DNA of 64,000 bases. Origin: Heloderma charlesbogerti. Its lineage: Eukaryota > Chordata > Lepidosauria > Squamata > Helodermatidae. This document shows positions 1 through 10,846 of this stretch, piece after piece. Each line of letters starts with the position of its first letter. Positions within the stretch are counted from its first letter, which is position 1. The DNA lies in assembly GCA_026122225.1 (NCBI GenBank), contig JANEZZ010002758.1:977207-1041206 (forward strand), read 5' to 3'. A model generated the notes under the pieces. The model saw only the letters and a list, made by a program, of their open reading frames with translations, had not been told where the DNA came from and did not search any database. The translations under genes were made by a program, and so were the position numbers.

Positions 1-194
1 GAACACCCTCCAATAGGACTGTCCTCCATAAAGTAGGACACCTGGTCATTCTAGTTGCAAGCAACACCCATGGATGTGTAGAAGTTATTGCCACATGTTC
101 TGATGTGTTGAGGACCAATACTTTAAACAGGTTAGATAAATGAATTGAGCACACGTCTATCAATGGCTAGTCTACCACTGTTATATATGTTGAC

Positions 195-285
195 CAGTGG
201 AGGCTGGTGTCTGTGATGTCAGTGGGGCAGTGAATCCGCTCCGGGTATAGTCAGAACCAGTCAGAACTCTAAAGGAGCTATCCAA
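195..285 (+). repeat. One-arm fragment of the CAGTGGAGGCTGG foldback element
   Basis: It starts CAGTGGAGGCTGG and continues through TCAGAACTCTAAAGGAGCTATCCAAGGTGC. This matches the left arm of the complete foldback element at 50620-50839, with some substitutions. No second inverted arm follows, so this is a deleted or single-arm copy. Confidence 0.7.
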
Positions 286-506
286 GGTGCAAAAACTTAG
301 GGTGCTTCCGGACAAGGCTTTTACCATGCCATTGTGCTGCCCCATTCACAGAATGTTACGTGGGGTCCAGACAGTGTCTTCTGATCATAATCCTCCTGTG
401 TTTTCCCACCACTTCTTCCATCTTTTTTCTTATCACTGGAAATCTGTTAAGGAAGAAAAAGGGCTAGCTGTACAGTGCCTTCTGATTATTAGTACCAGGG
501 CCCATC

Positions 507-1078
507 TGTCTGGAAGGGTCAGGATTGATTCTGAGTGCAGGGAGATAGTTAGCAGCTCAGATTCAGAAGAGGAGCAGCCAGAACTGGGAGAGGCATTTTC
601 ACAAGCCAGTTCAGATATGGGTAGGCGTGCTTCTCAGGTTACCAACTCCCAGATGTCCGGGCATGAAGCTTCCTCCTTACCCCCCTCTGTGAGAAGCAGC
701 GAGCAGGAGGAGGAGGGGCTTGAGGACTGTGACCTAAGAGATGCGAGGCGGCGGCGCAGAGCTAGGAGGGAAACGTCAAGGGTGGAGCTCAGACAGTCGA
801 CCCAGTTAGTGATGCGTGAGAAGCTATGCGGGGAAGCATCACGCGAGGGGTGGGACCTCCCTCCCTAAGTTAGCCTAGCCAGATAGCCTCCCTTTCAAAC
901 TGCGGGCAACTTTTGGTGATTCCATTTGAACTGCAGGCATTCCTTTGTAGCCAGAGTCTTCGAGGATTTGCATCTGTAATGAACCTGTGAATAATGAATT
1001 AAAGGCGTGAGACTGAAGCCTCTCTATTTGTGTGTGTGTGAGTGCTCAGGGATAGAGGGGGCCCGGGGATTTGTGACA
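507..1078 (+). mobile_element. LTR-like unit, copy 1 (probable solo LTR, 572 bp)
   Basis: The unit begins TGTCTGG and ends TGTGACA, the TG...CA form of retroviral-type LTRs. It matches the unit at 29276-29846 over its whole length (572 versus 571 bp). Near the 3' end it has AATTAAA followed by a TG-rich run, as expected for a poly(A) signal and downstream element. The 5-bp flanks do not match here. An open frame ending at 868 shares peptide motifs with copy 2 (SQVTN, VELR.ST, EKLC.EASRE). No internal gag or pol sequence adjoins it, so a solo LTR is the simplest reading. The superfamily (Ty3/gypsy-like) is inferred, not shown. Confidence 0.65.
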
Positions 1079-1443
1079 GGAGGCACCCTTTGACTTGGTT
1101 CGCATGACATGACAGCCCACCATGGCTTAATTTACTCATGGGGGCTGTTGCATCATGCTGGGTGCCCATGGGCATCATTCTTGCATGGCATCCATGGGTG
1201 CCAAGCTTGCTGTATTGTGTGAACCTGGGCGGCAGGGGTTGAGGGTTAGACAACCCTCAAATAACCCTCAAACAAGCCCTCAAACAACCCCTGCTGTGTG
1301 GGTTCCCACGACATGACTTGCCATAGCATCTGCTGGCTGGGGTCTGCATCTTCAAAATGGTGGCTGGCACATGCTGTGGCACCCAGAGGGTTAATCAACC
1401 CACAGTGGCTTGCCATGATGTGGAAACTGGTGCTTTGGCTCCA

Positions 1444-1665
1444 AATGTGGTGTTGCAGTTCGAGTGTTGGACTGGGATTCGGGAGTCCTGGGTTCTAGTC
1501 TCCACTTGGCCCATGAAGCTTGCTGGGTGACTTTGGGCCAGTCATTGACTCTCAGCCCAACCTCACAGGGTTGTTGTGAGGATAAAATGGAGAAGAGGAG
1601 GATCACGTATGCCACGCTGGGCTCCTTGCAGGAAAGGTGGGATATAAATGTAACAAATAAATGAA
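1444..1665 (+). mobile_element. tRNA-derived SINE (GTTCTAGTC type)
   Basis: The 5' head carries a degraded A-box-like GTGGTGTTGCAG and a B box GGTTCTAGTCT. The body reads GGTGACTTTGGGCCAGTCA, then CACAGGGTTGTTGTGAGGATAAAATGGAG, ending GGTGGGATATAAATGTAACAAATAAATG. A closely similar copy lies at 50871-51118, and minus-strand copies lie at 19806-20003 and 48421-48600. Confidence 0.85.
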
Positions 1666-4449
1666 TAGGTTTCCTAGGTATGCACATGGCAGCGTAATAA
1701 AACACTGAATTTTACCAGTATTTTTTTAAAAGAACCTTGAAAATTAATCCTGCTAAATGGTTTGTGTTTTTTTGTGTGGGGGAAAAAAGCCATTTCTGAC
1801 TACCAAGCATATTGAAATCTCAAAGGTTTAATTGAATGATTTTTGTACCAAATCACACAGTTTTGAAGTGCTGATTACACACCCCAGGAATTCATTTGCC
1901 TGAGAAAAAAAAAGTTGCATTATGGATTACAAGATCAAAGATTAATTTCACTGCTGCAGACTTCATTTGTACAGCTCAGACAACACTTGCACAGTTCATG
2001 GAATCTTGTAACACCATAAAGGGTTTTTTTTTTTCAACATTACATTACGGGGAATAAAGAAGGACACACATAATGGATGAGCTGGACAGATCCAATGTGC
2101 TTTCTCCTTTTGGCAACCCCCCCCCAAAAGAAATAGTAGTAACCGTTACTTTCAATTAACCTTTAAATAATTCTTTTAAAAATGTCTACGGTAATTCTAA
2201 GGGGTGATCAGCAAGTACCTCACATTTTGCCTTTTGGGGAAAGTTCAGGATCAGAACCTGTTAAGATTGTCTTTGTAGTTATAATCTAAGGAAACTGTGA
2301 ATACTATTTGAAATTATGCAGAGGATGGGTAGAAAAATAACTATAATTTGTTCCCCTCCTCATCTGTTCTTTTAATCCTCGTGGTGTATTGGGCTTCAAA
2401 AGAGCCTCTCACTCATCATGCATTGGCATAGCCTCACCAAGCTACCGATATTCCTCTGTCTTCCCTTCTACTTGATAGTTTCCAGTGTCCCTGCACCACA
2501 CCCCAAGTCTTGATGACATGCCAGCTACTCACACTCTACTCAGCCCGCCCTTCATTACGTTGTTTGGATCTTTCACAAGTGGCATGATCATCCGTGGTGT
2601 AGTGGAGGGTGTATTAGAAGGGACACTGATGTCACCTGCCACATTCCTCAGACTTCCCTGTTCTCTCTGAGCTTAGCTGCAATCCTCACACTAGTTGGTG
2701 GTGGTAGTGAGGGGAATGGATTTTTTCAGCAACAATACATTGTTCCCTGTCATCATGCAAAGTATTTTTGGGTGGCCTAGTCTTGAATGGGCAATTAAGA
2801 CCCATTAGTTTTACAAAAGACCTGCTCCTGATGGAGATGAAGACTGCTAGATCTGGTTTCTTGATATGGATCAACGTTGCTGCTTGCAATTTTGGACTGT
2901 CCTTGGGGATGTAGCTATAGGAACTATCATGATGAGGGTCTGCACTTCAAAATTTACCACTACACTACTGATGGTTATCCCCTGCCTCTCTGTACATCAC
3001 AGCTTCTGTCTTTTCTTTGCCCCCTGCTGTTCCTGAGTAGCAACCAGCACATGCCCCCAACTGGGGCTCCAAAATCACTTCTTACATGCCACCTTGACAT
3101 CCACCAAGGGTTTCCTAGTGCTAATACAGGTCTCATAGGACACACACATGACATATGCAAGCTCCTTGTTCTTCCAGTTCACTTCATGGCTTTCAGCACA
3201 TGTAGAGACTCATCTGAATTTCACCCCCTCCCCCTGGACAATGCTCTTGGAAGAAAATTTGCTGTGTACTGGTTTTAGAAAATCCTCTTTAGGAATAGTA
3301 TTATATTTTACCCATCTTGGCCCCTAAAATTGGAGGATACTTTCCAAGCTAAGTACCAACTAAAGTTATTTGAGTTGAAATGCTATCATGAATGATGTCT
3401 AAGACTCCCCACCCCCACCCCGGCTCCCACAGCACTGCTCTTCTTAGCTGCAATTATATCCAAGTTTGGACATAGCGAAATACAAGAAAGATACTGCTTG
3501 CTTTCCAGTTAATAAAAGAAATAATAAAATATAACATATTCGTATTACAATACATCACTAGGTATAATATACATTTTTGTCGTCTTGTCTAGTATTCATT
3601 TTTAATATCTAGTAAAAAAATCTAAAATAGTTGGAAGTAAAAAATGAAAAAATAGCTGATTGTGTGTGTGTTTTTAGTTCTTCTTTACAGTGATATGGTA
3701 GCAAATACAAGAAAAAATGCACATAATAAACTTGTACGTAAGGTGTTTTCTGGTCCCATCTCTGCCAACAGGGCTCAGGTTGGAGTAGAAAATGAAAAGT
3801 AGTTAACAAATTGTATAGATTTGTGGGAATTATTATTATTTTTGGCTGTAGCTTTGGTAGATAATGATCCATGAGTAAAAGATATTGTAAATAAATGTGT
3901 TGCTAGATATCTAAAATGCCAAAAGAGAAAGCTTAAACCTGAGCATGACGACAACATGAAGACTATTGCCCCAATCCAGAATTTTGAGCCTCCCCCAATC
4001 CAAGGAAAATAAGTTGAGCTTACATCCCATTAACATCAGCCATGACTAAATTGTCCTATAGATTTCAATGGGACTTAAGTGTGGTTAATGTTCCCTGGAT
4101 TGGGGTGTGGATGTGCAGCAATGCACATCGTGATGTTGTGTGTTTGCCCTTTGGCCTTAGTGGAGGAGGCAGCTGGGGAACCCAGGCCTGCAAGAGATTT
4201 CTGGATCAAGGTGACTATCTTAGTTCCACTTCAGCCAACCAAACTGATGCTCTTACCTGTCTCCAAGTTTCCTTCCATTTTGCATCCCCCCCCGGGGGGG
4301 GGCTTAAGTGGAACTTAAATGATTCATATGAACACATGTGGCAATGTAGTACATCCCTCCAAAATGGATTTGTGCTGAAGTGTGTGGATGCATTCATTGA
4401 CAAGGCTTGGCAAATGGTTACACTGAGCCCTATTTTGGCTGTAGAAAAA

Positions 4450-4461
4450 GAAGGAGATGAA

Positions 4462-4526
<65 letters not shown>

Positions 4527-4556
4527 AGAAGAAGAAGAAGAAGAAGAAGAAGAAAA
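4450..4556. repeat. GAA/TTC trinucleotide repeat in the probable KCNMB2 3' UTR
   Basis: About 30 GAA triplets run in a purine-only tract with two GAG interruptions (near 4483 and 4501). On the KCNMB2 coding strand it reads as UUC/CUU repeats starting about 258 nt after the stop codon. Long GAA/TTC tracts are known to form triplexes and to vary in length. Whether it is transcribed depends on the unmapped poly(A) site. Confidence 0.9.
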
Positions 4557-4813
4557 GAAGTACTAAGTTGCAGCATAAATCAAGATCATGTAGACGGCCA
4601 ACGCAAAGGGTAAATCCTTCTCTCATCATCTGCATAATAATAGCATCACGTTTGCATATAGAACAGCCTTTTTCATTATTGCTCTACTTCATAAAAATAT
4701 AAGGAACTTAGAACAGACATACACATTACAAACTTAAGGTTCTTTGGTGAAGAATGAAAACAACAACAACAGTATTTCAACTGTAAATCAATCCCCAAAG
4801 CAAACTGCTGCTT

Positions 4814-5098
4814 CTATCTGTTGATCCGTTGGATCCTCTCACAGAGAAGGGACAGGTACTGGGTCAACTTGACCATGGCAACAATAGCAAGCCCTCCTAT
4901 CATCATGCACGTTGGCCAAAAGAGCGAGTGGAACAGCACGTTGGAACTGTAAAGTTTGGTTAACAGCACATTCTTTTGAATGCCTTCTGGGTCGTAAAAA
5001 CAGGAAAAATGCTGATACTTCTTGAAGTTCTCCATGACGACATTCACAAGGGACAGAGACTCTTCAAAGTTCTTGCCACACTTAGGTATATAGGAGCA
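4814..5098 (-). CDS. KCNMB2: KCNMB2 coding exon 4 (loop end, second transmembrane helix, stop)
   Basis: The terminal coding exon is 285 nt: 94 codons plus TAG at 4816-4814. The acceptor has a strong pyrimidine run ending CCACAG (AG at 5100-5099), and the exon opens in phase 0 with TGC. It encodes CSYIPKCGKNFEES, then an amphipathic stretch with a further cysteine (HFSCFYDP), which closes the extracellular loop. The second hydrophobic helix follows (LFWPTCMMIGGLAIVAMVKL), and the protein ends LLCERIQRINR in the cytoplasm. The four exons give 18+1+56+1+65+94 = 235 residues, the length I know for mammalian KCNMB2. Beta-1, beta-3 and beta-4 are less likely because of the FIW N-terminus and this C-terminal tail. 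The 3' UTR runs leftward from 4813. I could not fix its poly(A) site. Confidence 0.97.
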   Translation of the reverse strand, partial: CSYIPKCGKNFEESLSLVNVVMENFKKYQHFSCFYDPEGIQKNVLLTKLYSSNVLFHSLFWPTCMMIGGLAIVAMVKLTQYLSLLCERIQRINR

Positions 5099-5252
5099 CT
5101 GTGGGGGGAAAAGACATCTTCAGCGGAACCAAAGGTTCAAGGTGTTTCCAAAAGTGATGCAGAAGACATGCCTATGTTATCACTTTAACTGTTACATCTT
5201 TCCTCCTGAAGTACTCTGGGGATGGTAGTTCTGTGAAGAAGAGTCTCTAGTA

Positions 5253-5377
5253 CAGCCCTTCCCACCCAAATGTTCTGGAGTATGACTCCCAGGATTCCTA
5301 ACTATTGGTTATGCTGGCTGGGGCTGATGGAAGTTGATGTCCAAAACATCTGGAGGGCACAAGGTTGGGGAATGTTG
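5253..5377. mobile_element. Foldback hAT-like element, CAGCCTTCCCCAACCTGG type
   Basis: Inverted ends are CAGCCCTTCCCACC and GGTTGGGGAATGTTG. The middle carries CTCCCAGGATTCC and the inverted CTGGGGCTGATGGAAGTTG. The flanking 8-mers CTCTAGTA and TTCTAATA match at 6/8 with transition differences, consistent with an old 8-bp TSD. Confidence 0.75.
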
Positions 5378-6954
5378 TTCTAATAGAACGCTTGGTGCCC
5401 TCACAAAAATGACAATTCACAGAGTTTCTTGGAAGATGTCATGCTGTTTAAGTGGGTTTGCTCCCAATGTGGGGATAACACACCCATCTTCTTACAGGGG
5501 AGATGAATAAGCTCAATTTGGGGAGGTTTTTTTTTTTGGGTGGGGGTTATTTCTAGTATGTATGTGCTCAAAGGGACACCTGCATCTCTTCAGTATATTG
5601 TTAGTGAATCCTCTGTGTGTGTGCGTGTGCGCATGTCTGTATGGTGGTGTAGTGGTAAATTTTGAAGTGCAATAGCTCATAATGACAGCCTTCATAACCA
5701 CACCTCCAAGGTCACTCCAAGAATACCCACAGCTGGAACTCAGGTTCCCCCTGTTCAACAATACCACTGTTCTTAAATGTTTCTCCAGGAGCTTCTTCTT
5801 GACCAGGTCCACATCTGCTTACCTTCAGTAAACCTTCAGTAAACCTGTGAGAGTTCTCACCATATTGGAAGCACATACCTCTCTCCCCAGGGAAGACTTA
5901 CAAGTTCCCTCTTCAGACATTACAGAAGAAGTATGAAAACAGGAAGCTCAACTCTCTTACACTTCCTGTTTCAGTGCCACTTGTGACATGCAATGTAAAT
6001 ATTCCAAAAAACTTGGCTTGGTAGTTTGAAAGCAAGAAATATTTGATCTCCTTATATCTCCCCGAGTCCTGATCAGTCAGCAGCACAGAAGAGTTTAAAC
6101 TAGAATTATAGAAGTCTATTCTATATTATAGAATTATAGTACTGACAAGAATCTGGGTGGGGGACTTAAAACCTGGAGATATGCATAAGGCCATGCAGAA
6201 CCCTTCCGAGATGATTTTGAACAAATCAAAGCGGACACCTATTGTTCTTCAGTTCTGACAGGAGAGTGCCGTAGAGGTATCTCAGTGTAAATGAAGGCAT
6301 CCTTTCTTTAATTTGGGTGACATGGGGGTGGGGAGAGCTTTTTTAGTTTAGCAGGTCTTAGTCCAATCAGAGCTAAAAATCAAAGTACATTCTCTTGCAT
6401 CCATGACTGCAAGAGGCAAAAGTCAGCTGGAGCCATCGGTGCAGAGAGTGGCGTGAAGAGTGAAATGGAAAGGTCGCACCAGTTTCCCGTTGACCTTTTG
6501 AGGGTTGCTAGCGCTGACCTTCTGGGATGTGAGTGTCCCTCTCTCTCCAGCAGTGTCAGTAACATCACCAGCACTGAGGTGGCTTGGAGGTGGGAGGAAT
6601 GTGACAACCGGTATCCCAGGGGGCCCATGCTAAGCCCCTGGCTCAGGATTCATGCTTGCCTTCCTTTGGTGCATAAGGCTATATTCCCAGCTGGTGGAAT
6701 GGATGGCAGCTTGTCAAGCTGAACAGCAGGATGTACCCGTCAGCTACTCTTGCCTGCCTCTGACAAGAGCACGTTACTGTTTCTGTCTGCCTTGCTATTA
6801 GAGAAAAAAAGGAATGCCTTTAAAACTTAGGCTAACATGTTTCTATGCTGCATTTTTAAAACTTGCATGGGAGTGATTAATATGCCTTGTCTTTCTGTGC
6901 TGCTGCTGGCATAATGGGAGTACACGAAGCCCTGGAACACATTACAAGGACCCA

Positions 6955-7350
6955 CTCTCAGGGGTAATAGGGTTGGCATGATTGGGGACCTGCCAAGGCC
7001 CACGTACCAACAGGGGCCTGACTGTCAAAGTCCCGTCCTGCTTCTCCACCTCCCCATTACCACTTCCTTGCTCATCTGCTCTCCCACTCTGGCCTAGAGG
7101 GGGTGAACAAAGAAATGATAGCAGCACAAAAAGCAGCACCTGGCTTGCTGGCAAACCCTCTGGCAAGTAAGTGGGTGGTAGCAACAGCGAGGAGGAGGAG
7201 GGGGAGGGGGAGGGGGAGGAACAGCAGCAGCAGGTGCCAACTATGGTGAGGAAGAGGGCAGCCCACTGAGAAAGGGGGGCCCACACTGTGAGAGGGTCTC
7301 CCACTGAGGGGGTCTTGGCCAAGGACTCCTCCTCCCCACGCACCTGGAGC
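6955..7350 (+). repeat. Dispersed repeat (CACCTGCCAAGGGCC...GAGGAGGAG family), uninterrupted copy
   Basis: GGGGACCTGCCAAGGCCCACGTACC, GGCTTGCTGGC and GTGGGTGGTAGCAACAGCGAGGAGG match the two halves flanking the LTR-like unit at 29276. A GGAGG-rich run is expanded at 7185-7220. Confidence 0.6.
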
Positions 7351-7664
7351 CTGCACTGCCCATCTTTCAGCTCCTCCCTACATCAGCACTCACCTTTGGG
7401 AAAATTAATTAATTTATTTCTTACATTTCTATACCACCCAATAACCGAAGCTCTCTGGGCATTTCACAGAAATGATGGGTTCCTGCTGGTGCTGGGAGGA
7501 GCTGCAGCTTGGGATACTTCCAAGTGGCTGGTGGGGTGGGGGGTAAGGTGGCTACTTTGCAGAGGACAGTCCTCTCTTTTGGAGAGCTGGTGGAAGTCAG
7601 TCAGTGGAGGACAGTCCACTGCTTGAAGGTGTCAAGTCCTGACTTCCCGACACTGAGCCTTAGA

Positions 7665-8030
7665 GGTTCATCATACAGGGTTGAAATCCTGCATCTTTAC
7701 TGGGGCTTTCTGCTTCTGGATTCTTTGCGGGATTACGACCGGCACCTTTACATGGCAAACACATGGTTTGAATCGAGAGAAGTCCTTCCTCGACAAGTTC
7801 TATATGTTTCTATATATTTCATGTTACAGTTACTAGATGGCACTGTGATAATAGGGCTTTGCCCTCATTACACACAGCTGATAGAACAGATTAACGTCCC
7901 TTATTGCTTTATCTCTGATCTTTTTGAAAGCAGGACCAAGGGGGAAAAGAGACATCCTGGGGGTTGACATCATATAAAGGACCCACAAACTTTCATGAGT
8001 GGCCAATCACTCATTGCCATAAATTGCTCA
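7665..8030 (+). repeat. Dispersed repeat (GAAATCCTGCAT...AAGGACCCACAAACTT family), copy 1
   Basis: It shares GAGGTTCATCA, GAAATCCTGCATCTTTAC, GGCTTTCTGCTTCTGGATTCTTTG and AAAGGACCCACAAACTTTCATGAG with copies at 21285-21675 and 34280-34690. Part of it is at 12110-12450. Its transposon class is not determined. Confidence 0.7.
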
Positions 8031-8747
8031 TGTAGAAATGCTCGTAGGGTTCAGTAAGGCTTTAATTGCAGTAATTCCAGTAACTGGCTTTGAGCCTTTA
8101 CAGTCCCAGTATAAATCAGCAGAGAACAGGTTACAACGTAGTTCCTTAACCAGGATCAGTCTCTGGGTTTCCCAACCACAGACCCAAAAGACTCGGGTTC
8201 AGAACACAGAATAAGTCAAGTTTATAGTTCCAGCAAAGAAACAAGACAAGGAAGCTTTTCAGGTTAGAATGACGTTGTGTCCAGCAACCTCTACAGTCTG
8301 TTGCTCTCATTTGAATACAGGGAGAGGCTGCTAAAGTTCGCTATCAGACATCCGATCATGCAAGAAAACCTAGCTTGCAAACACATGCTACGCCTCGCCA
8401 GATGCCTTTGTCCACCCTCTTGAGTTGACATTGCAACTTTGGACACACCCCAGAAGCCCCCTGCTCCCCTGTTCCCATGCAAGACACCCGTGGTCAAGAA
8501 GCAGGGGCCTCCAAACACAGCAAACTTGCAGCAAACCCCCCGTGGGGACCACCCCAGGTCAGATCTCCCAGCAGCGGAAGAGAGGCTGTATCAGCGTTCC
8601 GGGTTTCACTCCTCCTGGGACACCTGGTAGAACTAGATTCTCAGGAGCCTGGCTTCCCACGGCTGGGCCAGGCTCCACAGTGGCCCCCTCTGACTCAGAA
8701 TCAGTGTCTCAGGTTATCATTCCCCGTGGACTGCCACAAGGTCTGAC

Positions 8748-9719
8748 TAGGGATGGCGGAGAATTTCTCCCCGAAACTTCGGGGGGCCGAGCGCCAACGT
8801 GTTCGGCCCCCCGAACAAGTTTCGGGGAGAAATCCTCCGCCCCCCCGCCCCCCGCCCCCCCCCGGGACGGGACTTAACTTCCCTGAATGTCCCTCCCGGC
8901 GGCGGGTCCGGCTGGCGGTTCGTCGGGTGTTCGAGCGGGGCGGGAGCGGCAGCCGGTCTTTCGACCGGCTGCCGCCGCCGCCATTGCAATAAAAGTAAAA
9001 AAAAAAAAAAAAGTCCCCTGATAGGCTACGTGATGATTCACGTAGCCTATCATGGCTAGATTTGCAAAGTCAGCCGTGATAGGCTACGTGAATCATCACG
9101 TAGCCTATCACAGGTGACTTAAAAAAAAAAAAAAGTGTGTACAGATAATGGCGGCCCCCATAGGGAGCCGCCATTCCCGTTCCTTATTTGGTCGCTGTAG
9201 TCTACGTAAATGTTTACGTAGACTACGGCGAAAATAAGGGCAACGCTATTTGCGTTGCCCTTATTTTCGCCGTAGTCTACGTAAACATTTACGTAGACTA
9301 CAGCAACTAAATAAGGAACGCGAATGGCGGCTCCCTATGGGGGCCGCCATTCGCGTACGCGCTTTTTTTTTTTTTTAAAGTCACCCTTGATAGGCTACGT
9401 GACGATTCACGTAGCCTATCACGGCTGACTTTGCAGATCTAGCCGTGATAGGCTACGTGAATCGTCACGTAGCCTATCAGGGGGCGTTTTTCTTTTTTTT
9501 TTTTACTTTCGCGTTCGCGGCCGGGCGAGGCGAGGCGCCTCCTCCCCAGCCTGAATTTTGGCCGGGCGAGGCGGGAAGCCTCCCCCCCCGGCCTGAATTT
9601 CGGCCGGGCGAGGCGGGAAGCCTCCCCCCCGGCCTGAACTTCGCGGGGGGAGCAGCGAAGCGCTCCCCCTCACCGCGAACAAGCTGCGAGAAAAGGTAAG
9701 TGACTTTCGTCCACCCCTA
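8748..9719 (-). mobile_element. Palindromic hAT-like element, copy 1 (972 bp, perfect 8-bp TSD)
   Basis: Termini are TAGGGATGG and CCACCCCTA. The 8-mer GGTCTGAC occurs directly outside both ends (8740-8747 and 9720-9727), diagnostic of hAT-type insertion. Structure: a GC-rich left end with a strong hairpin (CGGAGAATTTCTCCCCG pairing with CGGGGAGAAATCCTCCG), a palindrome of about 500 bp (9000-9500), and a GC-rich right end with three GCCGGGCGAGGCG-type repeats. GTAAGT at 9696-9701 points toward the right terminus. Relative to copies 2-4 it is inverted. No transposase frame is present, so it is non-autonomous. The family name is unknown to me. Confidence 0.9.
9000..9500. repeat. Composite palindrome core of hAT copy 1
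   Basis: The symmetry axis is near 9249, inside GGGCAACGC-TATTT-GCGTTGCCC (9238-9260). Going outward, both arms hold the same ordered modules. These are CGAAAATAA, a GTAGTCTACGTAAA/TTTACGTAGACTAC palindrome, AATGGCGGC...GCCGCCATT, an A or T run, and two TGATAGGCTACGTGA/TCACGTAGCCTATCA palindromes separated by TGGCTAGATTTGC-type spacers. Each module is itself a palindrome, and the arms are nearly identical. Confidence 0.92.
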
Positions 9720-9727
9720 GGTCTGAC

Positions 9728-9990
9728 AGAAAGTGTCCCCTCTTGGAAGGGGTATCCAGTCCAAGTCAAAGAACCATCAGAAGGGAGAGAAGCTTTGACC
9801 TTGCCCCTCAAGAGTTAGCACTTGGTCAGCGCACTGAGCAGGCATATTGCTCACCGTCTTCCCACTATGATGAGATGTACTGCATTCTTATTTAAGTTAT
9901 AGTTATGATTTCTAAATTTGCACCTATACATATAACTGTACACATGCAAATGCCATGCAACTTGGTGGCCTCTCTTTTGGTGATGCACTT
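9728..9990 (+). repeat. Dispersed repeat (GTGTCCTCTTT...TGCAAATGCCATGCAA family), partial
   Basis: AAGTGTCCCCTCTTGG, CCAAGTCAAAGAACCATCAGAAG and CACATGCAAATGCCATGCAACTTGG match 40649-41037. It directly follows hAT copy 1. A further fragment lies at about 7535-7620 (GAGGACAGTCCTCTC). Confidence 0.65.
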
Positions 9991-10274
9991 TGTCTTTGGT
10001 AGTGATGCGTAAGTGGCCGCCCTACCTTGCATCTCCTTGCTCCTCCACCCCACCAGGTCTAAGTGATCTCCAGGGGGTGGGGAGAGGGGGATCTTGTGCT
10101 ACCCGACTCCTCCAAGCAAGGCCAGATCATTTGTAAAGGGTCCCCAGCTGGTTGTAAAACTGTCCATATTTCAAGAGCTCTGTATATAACTATGGCTGAG
10201 CCAAAACAGCCCTGTAATCTTGCCTGGGCATTTCCTGACTATTAGTACAACCCAGGACCCCCACTTATTGTGAA

Positions 10275-10385
10275 TGTTGTAATGTTTTATGGTTTCATTG
10301 ATTGATTTTATTGTATTTTGTTATGATTTTATTTTGTGAACCACTTTGGGGATTTCCCCCCCCCAAATGGAAAATGATATATAAA
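10275..10385 (+). mobile_element. LINE 3' end (L2-like)
   Basis: The T-rich stretch TGATTTTATTGTATTTTGTTATGATTTTATTTTGTGAACCACTTTGGGG ending GATATATAAATC is a typical LINE 3' tail. A GC-rich inverted-end element follows immediately. Confidence 0.5.
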
Positions 10386-10392
10386 TCTTTAA

Positions 10393-10846
10393 GGGTGCAA
10401 CTCTACCGGGGTAGGTGGACGCCTCCGAACTTGGAAGCAACCGCCTATCCAATGCAGGGCAGGAGAAGCACGGAAGGGATCGTTCCCTCTGTGCTTTTCC
10501 TGTCCTGCATTTGCGGCTAGATAGCTGCTTTCAGCTGTCTAGCCGCGGGAGGGTGGAGTGAGGGAGGAGGCTGCTGGATGACACATAGGATGTCTCGTAC
10601 CGGCATTTCCACCTTCCTCACCCCAGAATGGCCCCAGGAATGCCCCGTTTTCACTGCTCCATGCTCCTCTTCCAAGCGCAGAGTGCAGGCCTGTTCCGTG
10701 CTGCTTACAAGGCAGCGTGCACAAGGCGTGCGCGGGGGGGGGGAGAAGTTCGATTCTCAGGGAACTGACCTTGGAGTGCGGGCTCCGAGAAACCAATTTA
10801 TCCTATGGCCGTCTAGCCGCTGACTAGTGACCATAGGATTGCTCCC
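10393..10846. mobile_element. GC-rich inverted-end element (GGGAGCAATCC family)
   Basis: It starts GGGTGCAACTC and ends GGATTGCTCCC. The interior has CCAATGCAGGGCAGGAG, CTGTCCTGCATTTGCGGCTAG and CAGCTGTCTAGCCGCGG, which form internal inverted pairs. A related unit lies at 37747-38149. No TSD was confirmed here. Confidence 0.6.

Larger units (their letters stand above)
1..4813. other. Downstream flank of KCNMB2 (3' UTR plus intergenic)
   Basis: No protein-coding exon is recognised here. Placed repeats are a one-arm foldback fragment (195-285), an LTR-like unit (507-1078), a SINE (1444-1665) and the GAA tract. Positions 1080-1440 hold short inverted and tandem motifs (ACCCTCAAACAA repeated near 1249-1288, ACATGAC twice) that look like a small degraded repeat. 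Positions 1670-4440 are AT-rich and show nothing I can name. The apparent Glu-rich frame ending at 4566 is only the translated GAA repeat. Some of 4440-4813 is probably 3' UTR, because it directly follows the KCNMB2 stop codon on the minus strand. Confidence 0.6.

Noticed and set aside
287..868. A host gene encoding the Ser/Arg-rich 193-residue frame
   Set aside because: The same peptide region recurs in a second repeat unit at 29276-29846 with TG...CA ends. It is treated as part of a dispersed LTR-like repeat, and the first half of the frame has no counterpart.
4042..4566. Glu-rich 174-codon frame, and Lys- or Phe-rich frames over the same place
   Set aside because: They are translations of the GAA repeat in different frames. 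The rest has no family resemblance and lies in the KCNMB2 3' flank.
9000..9500. Regularly repeated palindromes suggesting a CRISPR array
   Set aside because: The modules are mirrored around a centre, with shared spacers and no unique ones, and they lie inside a transposon with TSDs in a vertebrate genome.
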